Positions 10,863-21,484 are shown, counted from the stretch's first letter. The stretch: 63,918 nucleotides of DNA from CAJXJP01 sp964022365 (GCA_964022365.1 CAXHZN010000007.1:1-63918); one strand, 5' to 3'. Translations and numbers: made by a program. The notes: generated by a model from the sequence alone, not told the origin.

Positions 10863-11615
10863 TTAAATACTGTTTTTTAATTCTTCTTCACGTTGCGCTT
10901 CTTTTTCCTCCATTTCTATTTGGTAAAAAATATCTCAAAGTCCGTCAGTATTTGTGTAAATTGTGTAGTGATAATAAATAAATTCAAATCACGTTTTTAA
11001 TCCAGTGATGAGCAAATTTATCAGTGGAAGTAAAATAACTAAACTCATCATTTTAGCTGTTCCATCAGGAAATTTTCCAAAAATCCATAACCCGATTAAA
11101 CTGGCAAAAAATAATCAAATAAAACTTCCGTAAATCCCGATAAGCACATGTCTGTAATTATTGAGAATTTCTAAAATAATATTCACTCAAAATGTTACGG
11201 TAAAAGTGTGAATAAGAAAAATATATAAAAGATAATCATAATTTTGCATACCAACGACTAAATAAATAGGAGTCATCAGAAAGTATGTCAAAATACTAAA
11301 AAAAGCTATTTGACCAAAAATAATTATATTTCTTGTATATTTTTCAGGATTTATTTTATTGGCTATAAAATAGGTAAAATAAAGCATTACACTCGTTCCA
11401 ATAAATGTTACCACTGAAAATATCATTGGAAAAAAAGCTCATTTTTTCACTCAAATTTCTCCAGCACTAAATGTGGCTCAAAAATCTACTATATTTGAAA
11501 GTATCGCTGTAAATATTACAATAATTATACTTCATACAAGTCAGGCTATGAAACTTCAAAAAGCATTCATCCCGATATCTCAAGCAGAAATTTTTTGTGG
11601 TCAAAAGTGAGTCAT
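10863..11615 (-). CDS. Multi-pass membrane protein, unknown
   Basis: 250 residues with about six membrane segments, and a charged tail EMEEKEAQREEEL. The start ATG lies 17 bases after the lspA stop, so the genes are cotranscribed. No motif that I can name; several TGA glycines lie in the membrane helices (for example FGSFIAGLVGS). Confidence 0.75.
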
Positions 11616-11631
11616 AAATATTTTTTAAGGA

Positions 11632-12066
11632 TTATTTATTTTGAAAAAAACTATGATATATAAAGAGTATCGCTCAAAGTGTGATACCTACATCTGCGAG
11701 ATTAAAAATAGCAAAATTTTGTACTCAAACGAAATCTACTACTTTTCCATGAAAAATTCTTTCAAAAGCGTTTCCACAAGCTCAAGCCAAAATCATACCA
11801 AAACTGATATCTAAAAGTTTTGTGTTTTTTGCAGTTTTCCTCTCTGATTTATAATAATAATAAAGTGCAATAATCAAAACTATTGTGAGTATTTTTAACA
11901 ACACATAGGGAACAGGAATAGAAAAAGCTATTCCACTATTTTGCATAAATTCTAAATAAATAAAATTTCAAAGCAAAGGAATTTTTTGTGTTAAAAAACT
12001 ACTGGCTAAAATTTTTGTAATTCAATCTAATAAAATAGTAACCACAAAGGGGATATAAAAATACAT
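11632..12066 (-). CDS. lspA: Lipoprotein signal peptidase II
   Basis: 144 residues with four membrane helices. The catalytic aspartates are present in GNAFERIFHGKVVDF and FNLADVGI, and the conserved QNSGIAFS loop is present. It removes signal peptides from prolipoproteins after lipidation. The helix-1 motif LLDGITK has TGA for Gly. The start is 14 bases downstream of the MtaB stop. Confidence 0.95.
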
Positions 12067-12079
12067 ATTTATTTTATTA

Positions 12080-13366
12080 TTATTTTAAAATTCAAGTAAC
12101 AATATGGTTTCTTTGGATATTTCAAGAAGTTATTTCAAATGTTTTTTCATCTGCTTCTATGTAATTTTGTGTCCAACCTTTCCATTTTGTATTTCACTTA
12201 TCATCAATTTTAACAACTTCGATGAGAACTTCAAATGTTTTTCAAATATTCCTATCGATAAAATCTTCTCTGATTTGATCTCAAATACTTGATAATTCCC
12301 ACATTCTTTCTTTTTTTATTTTTTCATCCACTTGAGTTGGAAATTTTCCAGCTGGAACTGATTCTCACATATTGTGAGCTGAAAACGGAAAAGCGTGGAT
12401 TTTTGTAATTAAACCATCTTTTACAAGATTATATGTATCCATAAAATCTTGTTGAGTTTCTCCGGGGAAACCTACGATTAAATCAGCTCAAATACTTACT
12501 TCTACTCCATCTTCTCTTTTTATATTTTTTGTATTTTCTAATAATTTTCTCATATATTCTCCATCGTAATGTCTGTGCATTGATTTAAGAATTTTACTCG
12601 AACCAGATTGTACAGAATAGTGAAAATGAGGATAAATTCTTGTGTGTTTAAATACTTCTAGACATTTATCATCAATAAATTCTGGTCCCATAGAACTAAT
12701 TCTTAAACGAGCAATATCAGTTTTTTCTAAAATATATTCGAGTAATTCTGCAAAACGAGAGTTTCAAATATCATTTGTGTGTTCAAGACCCCAAGCTGAT
12801 AGATTTACTCCTGTGAGTACCACTTCTTTTCATCCTGCAGCTTCGAATTCTAAAATTTCTTCTACAATATCATCTTTATCTCTGAAATAGTGTTTTCATC
12901 TTTTTTGAACGGTAAGACAAAATGTACAAAAACTATCACAACCTCATTGTACGAGTAAGAATTTTTTTGTATAAATTTGTGGAATTTTAGAAAGTTTATT
13001 TTTAATGTCCGATAATTTTTTTGTTCTTTCTTCCTGAGAATTATTTATTTCTTTTTTTAATTCTTGAGGTTTTTCATCAAGAATTTCTATTTGTCATTGT
13101 AAATATTCTAAATCGGGATAAATCTCAAAAAAGTCGTCTTGTGCATCTCATCTTTTAAATGCTCAACATCCACTGATAAATATTTTTTGATTTTCTCATA
13201 GATTTTTTGCTGAATCTTTTACGAATTTTATCCATTTTCTTTTTGCATTATCTGTTACAACACATGACGCAATAAAAAGACCATTTTTATCTGAAAGATA
13301 GTCTGAATTTAACCATTCATCTGTATAATATTTATTTACTTTGCACCCAAAAATCTTGTATTCCAT
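12080..13366 (-). CDS. mtaB: MtaB-like tRNA methylthiotransferase (radical SAM)
   Basis: 428 residues. The N-terminal UPF0004 domain has three cluster cysteines (FGCKVNKYY, ASCVV, SGCGA). The radical-SAM motif GGCDSFCTFC gives CxxxCxxC near residue 155. The later part has SSMGPEFIDD, HYSVQSGS and DLIVGFPGET, and a TRAM-like C-terminal end. This family adds a methylthio group to modified A37 of tRNA. MtaB (acting on t6A) fits better than MiaB because of the CKVN start and the SSMGP motif. Two glycines of the core are TGA-coded. Confidence 0.9.
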
Positions 13367-13446
13367 ATTTTGATTAAAATTTTACTTGTTTAATTTAATG
13401 TTGCAGTTATTATAAGGAAAATTTAAATAATGAAAGTCGAATATAT

Positions 13447-14688
13447 ATGAAAATTAAAATTTGAATTGATGAAGCAGGTAGAGGGCCTTGGTTAGGTCCA
13501 GTTTCAGCTTGTGCTCTGTGTTTCAATCCTGAAAATATGCCAGAAAAAGATTTTTTAGATCAAATGAATGATTCTAAAAAATTATCAGAGAAAAAAAGAG
13601 AAGAACTTTATGAGCAATTAGTGGAAATGAGTAGATGAGAAAATCCACAAGTTTTTTTTGGTGTTGGAATCGTGGATAATTTTGTTATCGATAAAATAAA
13701 TATCAGACAAGCTAATAGAGAAGCTATGCGTAGAGCTATTGTGGAAATTTCTAGAAAAATAGATGTAGAAAATATTTCTACTGTTATGATTGATGGGAAT
13801 GATAATTATGAATTTGAAGAATTAAAGAAAAAACCAATATTTGTTATTGGTTGAGATGGAAAAATTACTGAAATTTGAGCAGCTTCAATTATCGCAAAAG
13901 TCTTCAGAGATAAATTATTAGTGACTTATGCAAGTTTATATCCAGATTTATGAGTAGAAAATCATAAATGATACGGAACAAAAAAACATAAACAATATCT
14001 ATCAGATAAATCAAAAGTAACAGGAATTCATAGGACGAGCTATAAGCCGGTAAAAGAAGTTATCGAAAAAAAAGAAAAATTATTGCTGCATATTTGTTGC
14101 GGTCCAGATGCTACGGTTCCTATTATGGATTTGAAAAAAGAATATGATGTAGTTTGTTTTTGGTATGATCCAAATATTCAACCAAAACCTGAACACGATA
14201 AAAGAGTAGATGCGTTCAAAAAAGTCTGTGAAATAGAAGACGTTGAATATATTATCTGAGAATATGATGTTGGGAATTTTTTCAATAAAATAAAATGACT
14301 CGAACATACTCCAGAGAAATGAGAAAAATGTACGGCTTGTTATGACATGCGTCTAGAAAGATCAGCTCTGGAAGCACGTAAACTAGATATAAAATATTGG
14401 ACTTCAACACTCAATACTTCTCCACATAAAGATTTAGATAAAATGTTTAATCTTTGAGAAAAATGGTCAGTTCAAGAAACTATCAACCCAAAAACTCAAG
14501 AAACATTAAAAGATAAATTAGAATTTTTCAAAATTGCATTCAGAAAAAACAAAGGTTTTGAACGTTCTGTTGCCTACACGAAAGAACATGATATCTATAG
14601 ACAAAACTATTGTGGTTGTATTTATTCTGATACTTTCCCAGGAGGGAAACAACAGTTTTTGGATAAATTAGAAGAAAATAGAAAATAA
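13447..14688 (+). CDS. rnhB-queH: RNase HII - QueH fusion protein
   Basis: 413 residues in one open frame. Residues 1-205 are RNase HII: IDEAGRGPWLGPVSA with the D-E pair, NDSKKLSEKKRE, VMIDGND, GAASIIAKVFRD, ending in the usual HRTSYKPV. A linker of about six residues leads into residues 212-413, a complete QueH (DUF208): LLLHICCGPDATVPI, WYDPNIQPKPEHDKR, KCTACYDMRLERSA, SVAYTKEHDIYRQNYCGCIY, with all family cysteines. RNase HII removes ribonucleotides from DNA; QueH reduces epoxyqueuosine to queuosine in tRNA. I checked the frame across the joint and see no stop or shift. This fusion is unfamiliar to me. Confidence 0.93.
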
Positions 14689-14709
14689 ATTATTATTTAC
14701 ATATTGATT

Positions 14710-15360
14710 ATGAATCAAAATATTATTGAAAATACTATCGAATTTGTTCAAAAAACATTAAAAAATGCTTCATGATGTCATGATTGGTTTCATGTGTACA
14801 GAGTTTGGAAAAATGCAAAAAATATTGCAAAAAATGAAAAAGTTGACCTATTGATAGTTGAATTATGAGCTTTGTTACATGATATCGCGGATAGTAAATT
14901 TCATAACTGAGATGAAACAATTTGACCAAAAATTGCAAAAGAATTTTTAATTTCACAAGATGTAGATGAAAAAATAATAGATCATATTATTTTAATTATA
15001 GAAAATATTTCATTTAAATGATGAAATCATGTACAAAAATTTCGTTCTGCTGAATTAGATGTTATACAAGATGCAGATAGATTAGATGCTATTTGAGCTA
15101 TTTGAATAGCAAGAACTTTTACATATGGATGACATAAATGACGTGGATTATATGACCCAGAAATAGAACCAAATTTAAATATGACAAAAGAAGAATATAA
15201 AAATTCTACTGCACCAACCCTAAATCATTTTTATGAAAAACTTCTGTTATTGAAAAATAAAATGAATACAAGTTCTGCAAAAAATATTGCAGAAAAAAGA
15301 CATGATTTTATGAAATCATATCTAGATCAATTTTATAGTGAATGGGAATGAGATAGTTAA
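14710..15360 (+). CDS. HD-domain phosphohydrolase
   Basis: 216 residues. It has the HD-superfamily metal motif: CHDWFHVYRVW near residue 23, LLHDIADSKF near 60, and the later DADRLDAIGAIGIARTF. The arrangement matches the YedJ/YpgQ group, some of which hydrolyse nucleotides. It follows the RNase HII-QueH gene by 21 bases, so they may share a transcript. Many Gly are TGA-coded (GAIGIART, TYGGHKGRG). Confidence 0.9.
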
Positions 15361-15378
15361 ATAATATTTTATAAAAAA

Positions 15379-15417
15379 TAAAAACGATAAATAATTTTTT
15401 TATTTATCGTTTTTTTA
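15379..15417 (+). terminator. Terminator after the HD gene
   Basis: AAAACGATAAATA/TATTTATCGTTTT stem with seven T. Confidence 0.85.
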
Positions 15418-15452
15418 TAGAATAAATGCAATATTTTTTAGAAATAATATTT

Positions 15453-16325
15453 ATGGAACTTTGGGTTATTTATTCACTTATTTCTTGTGTTGCTGTTTGA
15501 TTATTTGGTTTTTTTCAAAAAGTTGAGTCTGAAAGTAAGTCAGTGAATACGAATGGTTTTATTATTTATGCTCATGTGAGTATGATTTTATTACCACTTT
15601 TAATGTTTTTAACATGATTTTCTCAAATTACGGTAAATTTGGAATTGATTTTTTATGCGATTGTGATGAATTTTATGTATATTATTATTCTGAAAACTCG
15701 TTTAAAAAGTTTAAAATTTTTGAGTTCTTCAACATATTTTATTAATTATAGAATATTTTCTTCTATTTTATTATTACTATTTGGGCAGATTTTATTTTGA
15801 GAAATAATTTCTCCTCGAGAATATTTAGGAATATTTCTCTGATTTGTTATTTTTTATTTTCTTCTCGAGAAAAAAACAAAAAAAGAATCTGATCAAGATT
15901 TAAAAAAATGATATTTATTTCTCGCAGCAGGAGTTGGTTTGCTTAGTGTGATTTGGTTAGCGCAAAAGCAATTTACACTCTGAGATTTTGATATAGTGAG
16001 TTATATTTTTTATTCATGATTTGCAGGAATTTTTTCTACATTTATGATGAGAAAAAAAGGTGAAACTTTAAAAGAAATTTTAAAAATAAAAAGAAAAAAA
16101 GATATTTTGTTTCTCACACTCACTTCAATTATTTTCCCAATTTGAATGTATTGTAACTTACAGGCTTTAATGGCTTGAGGAGATGTAGCAGTGGTTTATA
16201 AAATTATTTCTTATTCTCTATTTATTCCGATTATTTTATCTGTAATATTTTATAAAGAAAAAATTACTCTGAATAAAACTTTTGCATTTATACTCACTAT
16301 TGCGAGTATTTGGCTATTTGTGTAA
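15453..16325 (+). CDS. EamA-type (DMT superfamily) transporter
   Basis: 290 residues and about ten membrane helices, in two similar halves as in EamA proteins. The first half ends with the lysine-rich LEKKTKKESDQDLKK; the second half closes with the familiar YKIISYSLFIPIILSVIFYKE followed by KITLNK. The substrate is unknown; members export metabolites or amino acids. No SD precedes it. Confidence 0.8.
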
Positions 16326-16387
16326 AAAATATTTTTTGTTTTAAGAAATATCAAATATAATAAAAAAAATATTAATTATAAAAAAAT

Positions 16388-17095
16388 ATGAAAAAAGTTT
16401 TTCCAGATAAAATTATAAATATTCCAGGGACAGATGTTTTTGATGAAACATTTTTATTTGATTATCTCCAGTGTGATTATTCTTGAAATACAGATGTAGA
16501 AGTAATATATTTATCAGATTTGTTAGAAGAAAGAAAAAATGAAGAAATTTTAGAAAAAGCAAAACAAAAGCCAGCAATGTATTCTAATGTGTATTCTCCT
16601 GGAGATGAATTAGAAATTTTTACAAAACTTTTTGAAGATGCCATTCAAAATAATAAAAAAATTCATATTGTTTGAGTTACCTTGGACGAAGAAATAAAAA
16701 TGCTCGAAGAATATTATACAAAACTTGGTTTTATGAGAGAAAATATAAACTGTTTTGATCCAGATTTTTGAGTTCCAAATGTAACTGTTTCGGTAAAAGT
16801 TGAAAATCTTATGTGGAAAGGGAGTGATTATAAAAGAATGTGAAAACAAATATTTTTTAATCCACCAATTCGTGAATCTGGTCAAGTAAAAGCAATGTTT
16901 AAATGAATCAACAGGTGAGTAACTGCTTGAATTTATGTGGAAAATAAAACGCAAGAAATAGAAGATTTTTTATGAAACTGTATAAAAGAAGAAAAAATAT
17001 TATCACTCCACATTTCTAAATTATTAAAATATAATTTAGAACAAATCTGATTTAGTTGAGAAAATACTGAATTTATAGTAGATTATTCAAAATAA
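16388..17095 (+). CDS. Unknown cytoplasmic protein
   Basis: 235 residues, soluble and acidic. It contains an IHIVGVTLDEE segment and a later stretch GINRGVTAGIYVENKT rich in TGA-coded Gly. Alternating strands and helices suggest a compact alpha/beta fold. No known family recognised. It lies downstream of the EamA gene with a 62-base gap. Confidence 0.7.
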
Positions 17096-17122
17096 AAAAA
17101 TCACATTACTGTGATTTTTTTA
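17094..17122 (+). terminator. Terminator
   Basis: AAATCACA-TTAC-TGTGATTT with seven T. Confidence 0.85.
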
Positions 17123-17136
17123 TTTGTATTTCTTCG

Positions 17137-17164
17137 TTGACAAAATATTTTTTACACATATAAA
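17137..17164 (+). promoter_or_regulatory. Promoter of the TGA-free gene at 17193
   Basis: TTGACA at 17137-17142 and TATAAA at 17159-17164, spacer 16. A GGAG ribosome-binding site follows at 17181 before a TTG start. Confidence 0.7.
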
Positions 17165-17192
17165 TAATTAAATTTTTTTAGGAGTACATATT

Positions 17193-17657
17193 TTGTATAA
17201 AATAATTTTATTTTTGATTCTTCTAACTCATTTTTCTGTATTTTCTCAGGAAAATAATTGGGTTGGATTGTTAGATTTTAAGTTAAAATCTGAAAATTAT
17301 GAGGATATTTCCTCAATGACCATGTATTTATGTGAAGAAGAAGTATTGATATCAAAAGCACAATTTGTACCACAAAATTATGTGTTTGATTATTTTCTCA
17401 ATCAAACTACATATTACATATTGTATTTTAATAATTCTTATGAAAATCATCATAAAGTTTCTATGAAAAATTTGAAATCAATTACCAGTTCTTTTGATTT
17501 ACAAGAGGTAAAAGATAAAAAAAATATTATTGCTTATATAAGTAATAAAGATTTTTCTTGTACAAAACCTAAGGGTTTTATATTAGAAAATATAACAAGA
17601 TATCGTAGCGTTGTGATCAAACATAATGAAAATAAAGCTATCGAATCCAGTTTGTAA
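17193..17657 (+). CDS. Secreted protein of the TGA-free, Shine-Dalgarno class
   Basis: 154 residues with a signal peptide (MYKIILFLILLTHFSVFS, cleavage before QENN) and a soluble domain with two cysteines. It starts at TTG, 8 bases after GGAG. Glycine is coded only by GGN, with no in-frame TGA, unlike almost all neighbours. Its own promoter and a GC-rich terminator make it a stand-alone unit. No recognisable family. It could be an acquired gene or one kept for a standard-code cell. Confidence 0.7.
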   Translation: MYKIILFLILLTHFSVFSQENNWVGLLDFKLKSENYEDISSMTMYLCEEEVLISKAQFVPQNYVFDYFLNQTTYYILYFNNSYENHHKVSMKNLKSITSSFDLQEVKDKKNIIAYISNKDFSCTKPKGFILENITRYRSVVIKHNENKAIESSL

Positions 17658-17688
17658 AAAAAAGCCTCGCATTGCGAGGCTTTTTTAT
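17658..17688. terminator. Terminator
   Basis: AAAAGCCTCGC-ATT-GCGAGGCTTTT, strong on both strands, between the TGA-free gene and the convergent DUF378 gene. Confidence 0.9.
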
Positions 17689-17693
17689 TTTTT

Positions 17694-17900
17694 TTACGAT
17701 TTTATTGAATGACGAACTTGAGCATATAAAACAACTTGGATAACGGCAGAAATTCATACAAGAGTATAAATTAAGTTAATTAATGTAAGCATTTCTCAAA
17801 AAATGTAGGTAACAAGATTGAAATCAAATATTCACATTAATCCCCAATTAAGACCACCAATAATTAATAATGCAAAAGTTACTAAGTCTAAAAATTTCAT
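17694..17900 (-). CDS. DUF378 family membrane protein
   Basis: 68 residues with two helices. The family core LLIIGGLNWGLMGIFDFNLV is complete, with one of its glycines TGA-coded. Function unknown across the family. No SD precedes the ATG, in contrast to its TGA-free neighbours on either side. Confidence 0.9.
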
Positions 17901-17996
17901 AATAATAAAAAATTATTAAATAAACATAAGTATTATAATATTTTTTTGTATGAAGAATGTATGAATATAAAATTTTATATTACTGTTTATATTTTT

Positions 17997-18024
17997 TTGA
18001 CAATCTGTTAAAATATTATATAGT
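17997..18024 (+). promoter_or_regulatory. Promoter of the TGA-free gene at 18052
   Basis: TTGACA at 17997-18002 and TATAGT at 18019-18024, spacer 16. Confidence 0.8.
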
Positions 18025-18051
18025 CTTTTCTAGAAATTGGAGGGAAGTGAA

Positions 18052-18501
18052 ATGTTTGATACAATTAGGAAATCAGATGTACCAAAACTAAAATGCAGTT
18101 TATTTTTAGTTGGATCAATAATATTTTTACAATTATTAGTGGTGTCACATAATTTAAATGATTTTAATAGAGTAAATATTATAATTTTTTCGCTATTGTT
18201 TATTATTTATATTGTTTCATCAATAAGCGATTATGTTTTTTTTAAAAGTTATTTTTTAGAAACAAACTATGCTTGGTTATATATGCAATTACATTATTAT
18301 TTTGGTAATTTTGTGTTTGTATATTTGATGATTTGTAGTGTTGCTGAAATATTGTATTCAAATGAGCGTTTGTTTATTTATAGTTTTATTGCCCATGCAA
18401 TATATATGTGGGTATTTATTTCTAATAAAATTAATGCTTATATGTTTATAGTATTAATGGCTGAGAATACGAGAAAAAACAAACCATGTTTAAATAATTA
18501 A
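18052..18501 (+). CDS. Four-helix membrane protein, TGA-free class
   Basis: 149 residues. Membrane segments lie at about 16-34, 43-60, 80-100 and 110-132, with short charged ends. The ATG at 18052 is chosen because GGAGGG lies 8 bases upstream; an in-frame TTG at 18037 overlaps that site and is unlikely. No in-frame TGA and only GGN glycines. It resembles the next gene (18592) in size and topology but not clearly in sequence. Function unknown. Confidence 0.72.
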   Translation: MFDTIRKSDVPKLKCSLFLVGSIIFLQLLVVSHNLNDFNRVNIIIFSLLFIIYIVSSISDYVFFKSYFLETNYAWLYMQLHYYFGNFVFVYLMICSVAEILYSNERLFIYSFIAHAIYMWVFISNKINAYMFIVLMAENTRKNKPCLNN

Positions 18502-18528
18502 AAAACTCGCTTTGCGAGTTTTTTTATT
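18501..18528 (+). terminator. Terminator
   Basis: AAAACTCGC-TTT-GCGAGTTTT; the stop codon TAA supplies the first A of the A-run. Confidence 0.9.
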
Positions 18529-18529
18529 T

Positions 18530-18557
18530 TTGACATTTTTATAAATAAAACTATATT
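18530..18557 (+). promoter_or_regulatory. Promoter of the TGA-free gene at 18592
   Basis: TTGACA at 18530-18535 and TATATT at 18552-18557, spacer 16. Confidence 0.75.
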
Positions 18558-18591
18558 TATTTGTGAAAAGGGGTTTTAAAGGGGAAAGATT

Positions 18592-19017
18592 ATGTTTAAT
18601 AATATTTCAGAAAACGTGTTATTGTATTGTAAAACAGCAGTAAAAATTCCATTATTTTTTGCTGGATTACAATCTGTAGTTTTATTATTATTTGTATTAT
18701 TTGCAGATTTTAAATTTTCATTAATGTTTGTATGTATACCATTGATATATTTATTCAAAGGGTATAGTAATTTCAAATTTTTTGAATTATTTGAAAAATC
18801 AGTTGAATATTTACTGTATTGTAATGTACAAAAATTTTTATCTAAAGTGTTGTTCTTAGGTCTGTTTTTTCTAGCAATATTAGAAATAATCTATCAGCAA
18901 AATTATATTTTTTGTAGTATGTTTGTTGTAGATATTTGTTATTGTATTGTAGTTAGAAAAAAACGAATTTATAAACAGATAGAAGAACTTGCTTATTTTA
19001 AAGGGTATCCTGGATAA
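18592..19017 (+). CDS. Membrane protein, TGA-free class
   Basis: 141 residues with four hydrophobic segments (about 18-38, 44-58, 86-104, 108-122) and a basic C-terminal tail VRKKRIYKQIEELAY. AAAGGGGAAAG lies 4-10 bases before ATG. All five glycines are GGN, none TGA. It has its own promoter and terminator. It lies next to two other TGA-free genes, forming the densest cluster of this class. Function unknown. Confidence 0.72.
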   Translation: MFNNISENVLLYCKTAVKIPLFFAGLQSVVLLLFVLFADFKFSLMFVCIPLIYLFKGYSNFKFFELFEKSVEYLLYCNVQKFLSKVLFLGLFFLAILEIIYQQNYIFCSMFVVDICYCIVVRKKRIYKQIEELAYFKGYPG

Positions 19018-19034
19018 ATTTGCTAAATTATATG

Positions 19035-19064
19035 AGACGTGAAATTTTAATTTCACGTCTTTTT
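19035..19064 (+). terminator. Terminator
   Basis: AGACGTGAAATT/AATTTCACGTCT stem, then TTTT. Confidence 0.85.
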
Positions 19065-19078
19065 GTTGAAAAAAATTA

Positions 19079-19106
19079 TTGACGAAAACAAAAAAATAAA
19101 TATTAT
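19079..19106 (+). promoter_or_regulatory. htpG promoter
   Basis: TTGACG at 19079-19084 and TATTAT at 19101-19106, spacer 16, the same spacing as the TGA-free genes' promoters. Confidence 0.7.
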
Positions 19107-19108
19107 TT

Positions 19109-19135
19109 TTAGCACATAAATATTTTATGTGCTAA
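19109..19135 (+). promoter_or_regulatory. CIRCE-like operator (HrcA type) before htpG
   Basis: TTAGCACAT, nine bases, ATGTGCTAA: a 27-bp inverted repeat with exactly the CIRCE layout (TTAGCACTC-N9-GAGTGCTAA), differing by two bases per arm. It lies just downstream of the -10 box, where a bound repressor would block transcription. HrcA itself is not in the window. Confidence 0.75.
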
Positions 19136-19174
19136 AATATAAAAAATAAATTTTAATTATTAAGTATAAAAACT

Positions 19175-21064
19175 ATGTCTCAACACAACTTTGAAGCAGA
19201 AACTGGGAAAGTTTTAGAATTACTCACTCACTCAATTTATTCAAACAAAGAAATATTTTTAAGAGAATTAATTTCAAATGCATCTGATGCAATTGATAAA
19301 GCGAGAATTAAGTCATTAACGGATACAAACTATTTAGGACAAGATAGCGAATTTCAAATCACGCTTGATGTTGATGAACAAAAAAATATGTTAATTATCC
19401 AAGACAATGGTGTCGGGATGAATGAAGAAGAATTACATAAAAACCTTTGAACGATTGCAAAATCAGGGACAAAAGATTTCATTGAAAAACTACAAAAAGC
19501 AAAAGAAAACGCTGATAATAATCTCATCGGACAATTTGGTGTAGGATTTTATTCTGCTTTTATGGTTGCTGATAAAGTAGAAGTTGAAACAAAATCAAAT
19601 GAGAGCGATACTGCCTTTAAATGGACTTCAGATGGTAAATCTGCTTATGAAGTTTCTGTGTGCGATAAAGCAAGCAGAGGTACAACTATTAGATTATATA
19701 TCGACGAAGCAAATAAAGATTTAACTGCGGAGTGGAAAATAAAAGAATTAATTAAAAAATATTCAAACTATGTTGCCGTTCCAATTAAAATGGAAGTAGA
19801 ACAAAAAGATGACGCATGAGAATCTACAGGAAAAAAACTCGAACAACTCAATGATATGAAATCTATTTGGACAAAATCTAAATCATCTGTGAAAGATGAA
19901 GAATATAAAGAATTTTATAAAACTCTTTCAATGGATTTTAACGAACCATTAGCTCATATTCACAATAATGTAGAATGAATAGTGAGTTATAAATCTCTTT
20001 TATATATTCCAAAAGAGAAAAATATGTTTGTAAACATGGATGATCCAAATAGAGAATTTGGACCAAAACTTTATGTGAAAAATGTATTAATATTAGATAA
20101 TTGTAAAGATTTACTTCCAGTTTGGTTAAGATTTATTTCTGGTGTGGTAGAAACTTCTGATATTCCGTTAAATGTATCCAGAGAATTACTTCAATCAAAT
20201 GCAACACTAGAAAAAATTAAAAAAGGTTTAGTGAAAAAAGTATTAGCAGAATTGAAAAAAAATCTAAAAAATAATCCTGAAAACTATGATGCATTCTTAA
20301 AAAATTATGCAATGCAACTCAAAGAAGGGATTTATTATGAATCAGAAAATAGACAAGATATTGCGAGTTTAGTAAAATTTGAAACACTTCAATGAAAAAC
20401 TCTTAGCTTAGATGAATATATCGAAAATCTAGAAAATAAAGAAGATAAAAAAATATATTTTATAGCAGGGAAATCGAAACAAGAAGTTTTAGCAAGTCCA
20501 TATTTAGCTCAATTTAAAGAAAATAATACGGATGTATTATTATTCTGTGATCCAGTTGATCAATTCACGCTTCAAGTACTAAAAGAATTTAAAGAACATA
20601 AACTCATTTCAGCTACATCTGATGAAGTAAAATTAAAAGAAAAAACGCAAGAAGAAGAAAAGAAAGACGAAGAATTAAAAAAAGATTTTTGAGATTTCTT
20701 AGAATTAACAAAAAATACTATTGGAACTGAAAAAATAGAAAAAGTTGAACTCAATGAAAATCTTTGAAACGCACTTTGAGCATTAAAAACTCCAGAAAAT
20801 GGAATGGACCCTCAAATGGAAAAAATGATGAAAGCAATGGGACAAGAAGTTCCAGCACAAAAAAGAATCCTAGAACTCAATCCAAATAATTCTTTAGTTT
20901 CAGCGATGAAAGAAGAATTTAGTAAAGATTTAAAATCTCAAAAATTATCAGAAATGATGAATTATGCATATAATCAAGCTGTTTTACTCGAATGAGGAGA
21001 AGTTGAAAATATGCCAGAATTTATTGCAACACTCAATAAATTTGCCGGAGAATATTTAAAATAA
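19175..21064 (+). CDS. htpG: Molecular chaperone HtpG (Hsp90)
   Basis: 629 residues, full length. The GHKL ATPase motifs are intact: ELISNASDAIDKAR, QDNGVGMNEEEL, LGTIAKSGT, IGQFGVGFYSAF and GTTIRLY. The middle domain has LLYIPKEK and VVETSDIPLNVSRE. The G of LGTIAKSGT is TGA, one of the best proofs of recoding. An ATP-driven chaperone for client folding under stress. Behind a CIRCE-like operator, which suggests heat-shock control by HrcA; HtpG is not under CIRCE in most bacteria. Confidence 0.97.
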
Positions 21065-21068
21065 CATA

Positions 21069-21098
21069 AAAAGTACTGAAATTTTTCAGTACTTTTTT
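21069..21098 (+). terminator. htpG terminator
   Basis: AAAAGTACTGAAA/TTTCAGTACTTTT with a T-run. Confidence 0.88.
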
Positions 21099-21126
21099 TA
21101 TTTTGCAAAAATAATAATCTAAAAAT

Positions 21127-21154
21127 TTGCAAAGCTCGAAAAAAAATTTATAAT
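21127..21154 (+). promoter_or_regulatory. Promoter of the TGA-free gene at 21197
   Basis: TTGCAA at 21127-21132 and a consensus TATAAT at 21149-21154, spacer 16. Confidence 0.75.
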
Positions 21155-21196
21155 ATATTTTGTCGCTTTTGACAAAAAGAAAAAAGGGGAATTCTT

Positions 21197-21430
21197 ATGA
21201 TTACTGCAATACAAAAGCTTGAAATCTTTCTTTCAGTTCTTGTTTTAGCCTTGATGATGTTTATGATCGAATCTGGTTTGACGTTAGCGCTTTATAGTCT
21301 TACTCAAAACCTTGTTCTTACAGAGGTATCCATCGGTGTTGAAGTTATTGCAACACTATTTATGTTATATTTGTTTTTTATCAAAACAAATAAATCATTT
21401 ATGGTGATGAATGCTAAACAATCAACATAA
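21197..21430 (+). CDS. Small two-helix membrane protein, TGA-free class
   Basis: 77 residues. Two membrane helices (about 10-32 and 42-63) with a short C-terminal tail FMVMNAKQST. AAAAGGGGAA lies 6 bases before ATG. No TGA; both glycines are GGT. Stand-alone unit with its own promoter and terminator. Function unknown; the size and topology resemble small regulators or toxin-like membrane peptides but nothing proves this. Confidence 0.7.
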   Translation: MITAIQKLEIFLSVLVLALMMFMIESGLTLALYSLTQNLVLTEVSIGVEVIATLFMLYLFFIKTNKSFMVMNAKQST

Positions 21431-21442
21431 TCATTTATTATA

Positions 21443-21472
21443 AAAAAGCCTGCGTTACCGCAAGGCTTTTTT
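21443..21472. terminator. Terminator between convergent genes
   Basis: AAAAAGCC...GGCTTTTTT stem with inner GCG/CGC. Confidence 0.8.
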
Positions 21473-21484
21473 GTTGTGTGAAAA

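Noticed and set aside
12104..12292. Plus-strand ORF inside the MtaB gene
   Set aside because: Antisense shadow of a well-supported radical-SAM gene.
13447..14688. Two adjacent genes rather than a fusion
   Set aside because: The frame is continuous through 14041-14101, with no stop, no start-like gap and no SD between the domains.
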